From the NCBI GenBank assembly GCA_965246835.1, contig CBDFFQ010000001.1:1798001-1862000 (forward strand): a stretch of DNA of 64,000 nt, written 5' to 3'. Below the pieces are notes generated by a model, which did no database searches, had not been told where the DNA came from, and saw only the letters and a program-made list of their open reading frames with translations. The DNA is from JANPPS01 sp965246835. Its GTDB lineage: Bacteria; Pseudomonadota; Alphaproteobacteria; Acetobacterales; Acetobacteraceae. The position numbers were made by a program, and so were the translations under genes. Shown here one piece after another: positions 57,820-64,000 of the stretch. Position 1 is the first letter of the stretch. The number at the start of each line of letters is the position of its first letter.

Positions 57820-60800
57820 TTAATACTCGAACTGGTAGGTCAGCCCGACCGAGTTGCCACCGGCCCCGGTGCCGACATCGGTTTGCGCCTTCAATCCCTT
57901 GGTGATGTCGATCTGCACCGTCGCCTGCGTCTGCCCACCGGTCGTGCCCTGTTTGGCGCCGACATAGACCCCGTTGCCGACATAGCGCCCCGCCTCGATC
58001 GAGGGGGCGCTGCCCGGCGTGCTGCCGCCGCCCACGGACAGCCGATCGAGGCCGAGGCCGCGGCGCACGCTCTCCAGCGGATTGGCCCCGCCGCCGCCCA
58101 CGCCCGTGAGGCTCGCGACGGCGGCGGCGATCTCCGCCAACTGGAAGGGTCCCAGCTCCTTGCTGCTGCGCTTGAACAGCAGATAGGCCAGCACCTCGTC
58201 CTGCGGCAGGTCCGGCACGCTGCTGAACTTTATCTTGGGTGCACTGGCGTATCCGGTGATGGACAGGGTTGCGACCACGTTGGCGGCGGTGCTGTCGGCC
58301 GCGAAGTCGAGCGTCGGGTCGATCTTGCCGGTGACGCCGGTGCCGTCGAAACCCACCTTGCCGCGGGTGAAAGTGAGCGTCGTGCCGGCTGCGCTCAGCG
58401 TGCCGCGCCGCATCTCGAACCCGCCGCCCACCTGCGGCTTCACGCTGCTGCCCTGAACCCGCAAGGTGCCCGACATCTCGGCGTCGATTCCCCGGCCGCG
58501 GAGGAAGATGGCCCGCGGGGCCTCCACGACGAGGTCGAGCCCGATGGCGGTGGATACGGCGGGCGCTGCCGGGCGTTGGCCGGGGCGGCGCACGTTGAGC
58601 ACGGCGATGCTGGCCGGTAGCCGCTCCGGGATGCGGATTTCGGCGCCGCGGATCACGATCTTGCCCGCGGCCTGCGGCGCCGCCACGGGGCCGCGGAGCG
58701 TGATGTCCGCATCGATGTCGGCCGTCAGCCGGTCCGACGCCAGCGGGCGGGCGTTGCGCATCTGCAGTTGCAGGTCGAGCGGTAGGCCCGGCGCGCCCAC
58801 CCCGATGCTGCCGCTGGCTGCGATCGTCCCGGCCCCGGCCTTCCCGGTCAGGGACACGATTCGCACCACCTGGCCGTCTGCCCGCAGCGAGGCCGTGATG
58901 TCGTTGATCCGCACGCCCTGGCCGAAATCCTGGATTTCGCCGCCGGCCAATTGCGCGCTGCCGCTGAGCGCCGGGTTGGCGACGGTGCCGCCCACCGCCG
59001 CATCGAGGCTGAGCCGCCCCCGCGCCCGCCGGCCCGACGCGGTGAGGATCGGGTCGAGCAAGGTGAGATCGAGCGCCCCTACCGCCCGCAACGCCAGCGC
59101 CCCGGCGCCGAGCGGGGCGCGCCCCGTCACCGTCACCTGCGCCGCGGAGCCCGCCGTCAGCCTGGAGTCAATCTGTGCCGACCCCCCACCCAATTGAGCC
59201 GTCGCGACAAGGTTGGCGGCGGGGAGCGAGCGGCCCGGGCCGGTGCGGGCGCGCAGGCCCGTGGCCGTCACGCGCACGGTGCCGCCGGGTTGCGCCGGGG
59301 TGCCGGTGAGCTTGGCATCGATGGCGATCGTGCCGTCCGCCGCGGCGTCGGGCATGAAGGCGGCGGCGATGTCGGCCGGGGTGCGCAGCGTGACCGCGGC
59401 ATCGAGCGTGGGGGATAGCCGTCCCGCGACCTCCAGCACCGCCTGCCGGACGCCCAGGCGCACCCGGTCCACGGCCACCCCGTCCGCCAGCCGGATTTGC
59501 GCCGGGGCCAGCAGCCGCACCGTCTCGCCCTTCGCCGCCACCTGCAACGCCGAGAGCTGGACCGTCTTGGCCGTGGCGTTCACCACCGCGGCACCGGTGA
59601 TCTGCGCATCCGTGCCCGACACGCGCAGCCCGGCGGTGGTCCGCACCGCCAGCGCCGTTTGCGGGCCGTTGATGTCCACCCGCGCGCTCCCGGTCGTGCC
59701 GCCGGCGTCGATCCCCTCCGCGGCCACATGGGCCACGACGGAAGGGTGGCCCGTGGGGTCCGTGACTTCGGCATTGAGCGTCAGGTGACCTACCCGGCTG
59801 CCCGGAATGCCGGCATTCTCCGCCGTGAGCGTGAGGCGCGCCGCCGTCCCCAACTCCGCCGTGGCCACCACGCTGCCGGATACGGCCTGCCCGATTAGCG
59901 GCCGCAGATCGTCGAGCCGGGTCATGCGGAACGACACCCGGCCCTGGGGCAGCGCGGCGCCCGGCGCCAACGACACGGCACCCTCGGCTTGCAGGCTTTT
60001 CCACGCGGCACGCTCGATCGTCGCCTGCATGGCGCCGTCCGCACCGCGCTTGGCCTGGACCAGCAGGGTGAGCGGCGATCCGGCCAGCACGCCCTCGGCC
60101 GCGATCCTGCCGGCCGGGGCGCCGGGCAGCCCGGTGAGCTTGGCATCCAGCTTGATCGGTCCGCGCGGCACGCCGGGGGCGCCGACCTCGCCGGTGGCGG
60201 CCACATCGAGGGACAAATCATCCGTTCGGCCCTTGGCGCGGCCTTGTAGCTGAAGAGCGCCCTGCAATGTCGGCGCCAGCACGGCCAAGTCTTTCAACCC
60301 GACGCGATAGCCGAGATCGACCACGCCGCCCGCGAGCCCCCCTTCCGCACCCAGCGTCAGGGCATGCCCGGCGAAGTCCATGCGGGAGATCGCGATGTCG
60401 GCGCCCGTCAGCGCCACGGTCACGCCGACCGGCGCATCGCTGCCCACCAGCGCCGGGACGGGCGCCAGGCCGCCGGTGATGGTCAGGGTGCCATCGGCCT
60501 GCACGGTGGTGGTTGCGCCCTTGATGCCGGCCTTGATCGCCAGCGCCGTGCGACCGTGCAGCTCGGTGCCGCCCAGGGCCGCAAACGGTGTTAGGTCGGT
60601 CAGTGCCACGTCCGCTGTCACGTCCAAATCGCCACCGGTGCGGGCCGTGCCCTTCGCGGTCAGCAAGGGGTGGGAAACGGCGAAAGTGACGGGCCGCGCC
60701 GGGTCATCCAGCCTGATATCGGCGTCCAGCAACACGGGCGCCGCTGCCAGCAGCCCGGCCGCCGGCGCCGGCAAGCGCAGGGCCGTCGCAACGGCATGCA

Positions 60801-61785
60801 GCCCGACCCGCCCGGCATTGCCCTGGATGTCCGCCACCAGCGAGCCGAGCCCGGCGCCCGCGGCCTCGATCCCCTCGATCCGCACCTGCCCGGTCGCGTC
60901 CGGCGCCGTGAACGGCCCGCGCACATGCGCCCGCACCGCGACCGATCGCCAGCTCACATCCGGCCGGGGTGTCATGGCAGGTGCATCGGCGGTCACGTCC
61001 AGATCGGCGGCGTTACCGACCAGGTCAAGCGTGCCTTGCGCCCTCGCCCGCAGCGGCCCGGCGCTCACGGAGACCGCGGTGCCCACGGCGCTACGCGGCC
61101 CATCCAGCTTCGCGGCAATCGTCAGCGGTCCCAGACCGGGTACCGACGCCAGCTGCGCGAGGAAGCCGCCCGCGGGCTCCGTCGCGTCGAGCGTGGCGGT
61201 GAGATGCGCCGGGTCGATGGCGGCATGGAGGGTGTAGGCGCCAGGTGAGTCGAGCCTGGTAAGCGCGATGTCGGCCTGACCGGCCGTGAGGGACGGGATG
61301 TCCGCCCGGCCCGAAACGCGCAGCACGGCTGCCGCGCCCGCGACGGGGGCTCCGAGTTCCAAGCGGTCTATCTGAAAGGCATCGATCGAGACCTGGACCG
61401 GAAGCTGGAACGTTGCCGAGGCCGGCGCGGGGGTCGCGGGCGCCGGCGAGCCCTCCGCCAAACGCGGCAGCTGCACCCGGTCGATACTCAGCCGGCCGAT
61501 CGCGGCCATGCGTTGCACGAGCCGGGTGGGTGACCAGTCCAGCGCCACGCCGTCCGCGATCAGCCAGGCTCCCTTGGCGTCCAGCACCTCCAGATGATCG
61601 AGCCGAAGCGAATCCGGGAACCGGCCATGCAGCCCGGCCACCCGAACCTGCCCGGCCAGCACGCGGCCGATCACCTGTTCCGCCAGGATGCGCCCGGGGC
61701 CGATGTTGAGTCCAAAGAACAGCAGCGCCACCAGCACGACCGGGATCGCGAGCATCCACAGCACGATCTTGCGCGCGCGCCGCAT
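57820..61785 (-). CDS. tamB: TamB, inner-membrane-anchored translocation/assembly module protein
   Basis: About 1321 residues. An N-terminal membrane anchor (VLWMLAIPVVLVALLFFGLN, about residues 8-27) is followed by a very long beta-rich periplasmic part. The C-terminal DUF490/TamB domain covers the last 300 residues (GFEMRRGTLSAAGTTLTFTR, DLPQDEVLAYLLFKRSSKEL, LDRLSVGGG, ending LTYQFEY). TamB bridges the periplasm with TamA for outer-membrane protein or lipid transport. The ATG at 61785 overlaps the tamA stop (TGATG). Confidence 0.94.
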   Translation of the reverse strand: MRRARKIVLWMLAIPVVLVALLFFGLNIGPGRILAEQVIGRVLAGQVRVAGLHGRFPDSLRLDHLEVLDAKGAWLIADGVALDWSPTRLVQRMAAIGRLSIDRVQLPRLAEGSPAPATPAPASATFQLPVQVSIDAFQIDRLELGAPVAGAAAVLRVSGRADIPSLTAGQADIALTRLDSPGAYTLHAAIDPAHLTATLDATEPAGGFLAQLASVPGLGPLTIAAKLDGPRSAVGTAVSVSAGPLRARAQGTLDLVGNAADLDVTADAPAMTPRPDVSWRSVAVRAHVRGPFTAPDATGQVRIEGIEAAGAGLGSLVADIQGNAGRVGLHAVATALRLPAPAAGLLAAAPVLLDADIRLDDPARPVTFAVSHPLLTAKGTARTGGDLDVTADVALTDLTPFAALGGTELHGRTALAIKAGIKGATTTVQADGTLTITGGLAPVPALVGSDAPVGVTVALTGADIAISRMDFAGHALTLGAEGGLAGGVVDLGYRVGLKDLAVLAPTLQGALQLQGRAKGRTDDLSLDVAATGEVGAPGVPRGPIKLDAKLTGLPGAPAGRIAAEGVLAGSPLTLLVQAKRGADGAMQATIERAAWKSLQAEGAVSLAPGAALPQGRVSFRMTRLDDLRPLIGQAVSGSVVATAELGTAARLTLTAENAGIPGSRVGHLTLNAEVTDPTGHPSVVAHVAAEGIDAGGTTGSARVDINGPQTALAVRTTAGLRVSGTDAQITGAAVVNATAKTVQLSALQVAAKGETVRLLAPAQIRLADGVAVDRVRLGVRQAVLEVAGRLSPTLDAAVTLRTPADIAAAFMPDAAADGTIAIDAKLTGTPAQPGGTVRVTATGLRARTGPGRSLPAANLVATAQLGGGSAQIDSRLTAGSAAQVTVTGRAPLGAGALALRAVGALDLTLLDPILTASGRRARGRLSLDAAVGGTVANPALSGSAQLAGGEIQDFGQGVRINDITASLRADGQVVRIVSLTGKAGAGTIAASGSIGVGAPGLPLDLQLQMRNARPLASDRLTADIDADITLRGPVAAPQAAGKIVIRGAEIRIPERLPASIAVLNVRRPGQRPAAPAVSTAIGLDLVVEAPRAIFLRGRGIDAEMSGTLRVQGSSVKPQVGGGFEMRRGTLSAAGTTLTFTRGKVGFDGTGVTGKIDPTLDFAADSTAANVVATLSITGYASAPKIKFSSVPDLPQDEVLAYLLFKRSSKELGPFQLAEIAAAVASLTGVGGGGANPLESVRRGLGLDRLSVGGGSTPGSAPSIEAGRYVGNGVYVGAKQGTTGGQTQATVQIDITKGLKAQTDVGTGAGGNSVGLTYQFEY

Positions 61786-63653
61786 CAAAAGGCCTGCCCG
61801 ATGCCGATATACAGCTCGAACGCGTCATCCCCGCGCTGCTTGTTGAGCGGCACCGCCACGTCCAGCCGGATCGGCCCGATCGCGGTGTAGTACCGCGCGC
61901 CCACCCCGGCCCCGGCCTTCACCCCGCCGCCGAAGGGCGCCGCCGACGTGCCGACCTGCCCGGCGTCCAGGAACACCGCGGCGCCGAAGCTTTCTCCGAA
62001 CCGCTGCCGGTATTCGACGGTGCCCGCCACGATCGAGGTGCCGCCGGTCGGGCGGTTGCTGGCGAAGCGCGGGCCGATCGACTGGTATTTATAGCCGCGC
62101 ACCGTGCCCCCGCCGCCGGCATAGAAGCGCTGGTCCGGCGGAAGGGCGAACGTGCTGGCGCCCTGCACCGTTCCCACCAGGCCGCGCAATGCCAGCACGC
62201 TCCGCCCGGGATCGCCGAAATTGATGTAGGTGCTGCCGCTCGCCTGCACGATGGTGAAGAAGCCGCCGCCATCTTTGCGCACGCCGAACTGCGCTGGCGG
62301 CTGCGTCAACGAGACCGTGGGCGTGACGGTCAGCGCGGCCTTGATCCCGTGCACCGGCTCGAACAGCCCTTCCGGCCCCGTGCTGTCATACCGCACCCCG
62401 GCCGGCACGCCGACCAGCGTGTAGTCCCGCGCCACACGCTCCTGCGTGATGCGGGATTGCTGCGCCTGGAGGCCGAGCGTCGCGGTCCAGCTCTGGCTGA
62501 ATTTCCGCGACAGCGCGACGCCCGCCAGCACGGCCGTTCGATCATACGCCTCCAGGCTCTCCTTCACCGCCTGCAGGCTGACCGTGACTGTCTGGTTGCG
62601 GGCATAAAAATCCGGTTTGATGAGCGCCGCGGTCGCGTTGTAGCCGATGCCGCGGCTGGAGCTGCCGCCCAGCTGCGTGACGGCCACGCCCAGATTGAGC
62701 TGCTCTGCACGGCCGAACAGGTTGCGGTGCTGGAAGGTGCCGCCGAGGCTGGCGCCGAGGTCGGTCGAGTAGGCGGCGGTGAAGCCCACGGCGTGGCGCG
62801 GCCGCTCCGTCACGTCGAACGCCAGCGGGAGTTGCCCGGCGCCATCCACCTGCTCCGCCGTCCGCGCCCGCACGGTCGCGAACACGCCCAGGGAAGCGAG
62901 GTCCTGCCGGGCCCGCTCGATCGCGTCGGGGTCGAAGCGCTCGCCCTGATGCACCAGCAGCCGGCGCTCCACGAAATCCGGTTTGACCCGATCGAGCCCG
63001 CCGACCGTAATGGGGCCAAGGTCGACGCGCGGCCCGGCCTGCACGGCATACGTCACGTCCAGCGCCTGAGCCGCGGGGTCGAGCGTCGCGACCGGGGTTT
63101 CCACCTTGGCCAGCGCATGGCCGCTGCGCCGAAGCGCGTCGAGCACGCGGGCCTGAGCCGCCAGCACATCCGCGGCCAGGGCGGGGTCACCTGATTTCAG
63201 GTGCAGCGCCTGAAGCCCCTCCGCCGGCACCGGGCCCAGCAAGGCCACGCGCCGCAGCTTGAACACCGGTCCGGCGTCGATCACCACCCGCACAACCACG
63301 GGCCCGGACGCGGCTTCGAGCTGTGCCGGGAGCGCCGGGTCATCGAGCGGACGGCCCGCGACCTCGATCCGGATGCGGGCGGCGTAGTGGCCGAAGCTGC
63401 TGAGTGCGTCTCCGAGGCGCGCCTGGTCGTCCCGCGCGCGGCTCACGAGCGCGAACGGGCCGACCGGCGCGCTTTCCCGCAGGGTGATCAGGTTGGCGCT
63501 GTCCTTCAACGCCTGGTCCAGCGCCGCTTCGCCTGTGGGCGGGAGCTCGACCGTGTAGGGCAGGGGGTCGGCCGCCGCGGCCGGTTGAAGGGCGGCAGCG
63601 GCCAACAGAAGACATGCGGCCTGGCAGAAGGCGCGGTGAAGCGAGCAGGCCAT
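61785..63653 (-). CDS. tamA: TamA, outer-membrane Omp85-family assembly protein
   Basis: About 622 residues with a signal peptide (cleavage near AAAADPLP). Three POTRA-like repeats cover about residues 30-275 (YTVELPPTGEAALDQAL, VFKLRRVALLGPVPAEGL, RVDLGPITVGGLDRVKPDF). A C-terminal 16-strand Omp85 barrel holds the FYAGGGGTVRGYKYQSIGP loop and ends with GIGQAF, whose terminal Phe fits an outer-membrane barrel. ATG at 63653 is used; a TTG at 63662 is possible. It is coupled to tamB by TGATG and divergent from a plsC-like gene. Confidence 0.94.
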   Translation of the reverse strand: MACSLHRAFCQAACLLLAAAALQPAAAADPLPYTVELPPTGEAALDQALKDSANLITLRESAPVGPFALVSRARDDQARLGDALSSFGHYAARIRIEVAGRPLDDPALPAQLEAASGPVVVRVVIDAGPVFKLRRVALLGPVPAEGLQALHLKSGDPALAADVLAAQARVLDALRRSGHALAKVETPVATLDPAAQALDVTYAVQAGPRVDLGPITVGGLDRVKPDFVERRLLVHQGERFDPDAIERARQDLASLGVFATVRARTAEQVDGAGQLPLAFDVTERPRHAVGFTAAYSTDLGASLGGTFQHRNLFGRAEQLNLGVAVTQLGGSSSRGIGYNATAALIKPDFYARNQTVTVSLQAVKESLEAYDRTAVLAGVALSRKFSQSWTATLGLQAQQSRITQERVARDYTLVGVPAGVRYDSTGPEGLFEPVHGIKAALTVTPTVSLTQPPAQFGVRKDGGGFFTIVQASGSTYINFGDPGRSVLALRGLVGTVQGASTFALPPDQRFYAGGGGTVRGYKYQSIGPRFASNRPTGGTSIVAGTVEYRQRFGESFGAAVFLDAGQVGTSAAPFGGGVKAGAGVGARYYTAIGPIRLDVAVPLNKQRGDDAFELYIGIGQAF

Positions 63654-63777
63654 GCAGTGCAATACCCCAGGCTAGGCCTTTGCGCCGCACACACATCCGT
63701 GGGGCGGCCGATAGTACATCCCGAGCTTGTCATCAGATCGTCTTTGTTCCGACACAGGCTGGCGATATCCTGCCTGC

Positions 63778-64000
63778 ATGAAATTGCCGAACCGCCGCAT
63801 CCGTCACCCCGGTCTGCAGATGAGCCCGGTCCCATCGGCGCCATTACCGCGCCGGGCCGGGCTGCGCCCGCTCCGGGCCATGCGCCGCGGCGCCAGCGTG
63901 GCGCTCTGGACGATGCCGGCGATGCTGGCGCAATCCTTGATGCTGGTGCTGCCGGGCAGGGGCAAGGTGGCGTTCGCACGGGTGTATTGGGCGACGATGT
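63778..64000 (+). CDS. 1-acyl-sn-glycerol-3-phosphate acyltransferase (PlsC-like), N-terminal part, cut by window edge
   Basis: An open frame from ATG 63778 runs to the window end without a stop (74 codons). After a basic leader it reads SVALWTMPAMLAQSLMLVLP followed by GRGKVAFARVYWATM. This is the typical N-terminal membrane segment and GxGKxxFARxYW stretch of PlsC-type lysophosphatidate acyltransferases. The HxxxxD active site lies beyond the window. An ATG at 63820 is an alternative start. No strong ribosome site is visible for either. It is divergent from tamA across about 125 nt. Confidence 0.75.
   Translation, partial: MKLPNRRIRHPGLQMSPVPSAPLPRRAGLRPLRAMRRGASVALWTMPAMLAQSLMLVLPGRGKVAFARVYWATM

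Overview
The window is GC-rich, densely packed chromosomal DNA from an alphaproteobacterium. The Aap-type amino-acid transporter, LivFGMH, TamA/TamB, many solute-binding proteins and a tRNA-Arg(CCU) gene split by a small group I intron (known from Agrobacterium) fit that class. The style of the accessory genes would suit Acetobacteraceae/Rhodospirillales, but that rank is inference. Most genes sit in tight operons with ATGA or TGATG overlaps. No phage, integrase, insertion sequence or CRISPR array is visible.

Layout. 0-9.7 kb: a LacI-controlled, apparently undescribed catabolic island. It has three homologous double NTF2/SnoaL-like proteins, a MetE-C-terminal-like zinc enzyme, a two-domain cupin, a ribose/fructose-type ABC transporter and a LacI regulator. 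Two near-identical palindromes lie in its two divergent promoter regions. 9.8-14.9 kb: a leftward cluster with two paralogous four-repeat membrane proteins (COG4705-like), a DUF2141 protein, a histidine kinase, a frameshifted response regulator, a PepSY protein and an exported hypothetical. 15.0-17.2 kb: a methyltransferase remnant and an orphan family-5 binding protein. 17.2-25.3 kb: a leftward operon of D-glutamate cyclase-like protein, 5-oxoprolinase and LivHMGF, with a DUF559 nuclease gene and its palindromes lodged between livM and livG. 25.4-29.7 kb: beta-hydroxyacid dehydrogenase, FATP-type acyl-CoA ligase and a second orphan binding protein.

29.9-38.7 kb: ABC-F ATPase with a coupled small protein, a lipid/drug exporter, a PEP-CTERM protein, an AI-2E transporter with an extra C-terminal domain, a 5'-nucleotidase and a small membrane protein. 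38.7-42.7 kb: a cytochrome P450 / ATP-grasp / CrtI-like operon. 42.8-45.4 kb: M19 dipeptidase, MAPEG protein, intron-split tRNA-Arg(CCU) and a short-chain dehydrogenase lacking its tyrosine. 45.9-54.0 kb: aapJQMP next to a 917-residue fusion of all three parts of an HcnABC/LhpBEF-type dehydrogenase, divergent from a DapA-family gene. This is probably uptake and oxidation of hydroxyproline or a similar cyclic amino acid. 54.3-57.8 kb: amidohydrolase, hypothetical and a Liv-type binding protein. 57.8-63.7 kb: tamA-tamB. The right edge carries the start of a plsC-like gene.

Intergenic space is colonised by several palindromic repeat families: CCCTCTCCCGC/GCGGGAGAGGG, CCTTCGACAGGCTCAGG, GTAGGATGGGTGGAACCC, and a CGTCATCGCGAGC long hairpin. 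Two stretches of more than 300 bases without genes (45.4-45.9 and 54.0-54.3 kb) consist almost wholly of one of these families.
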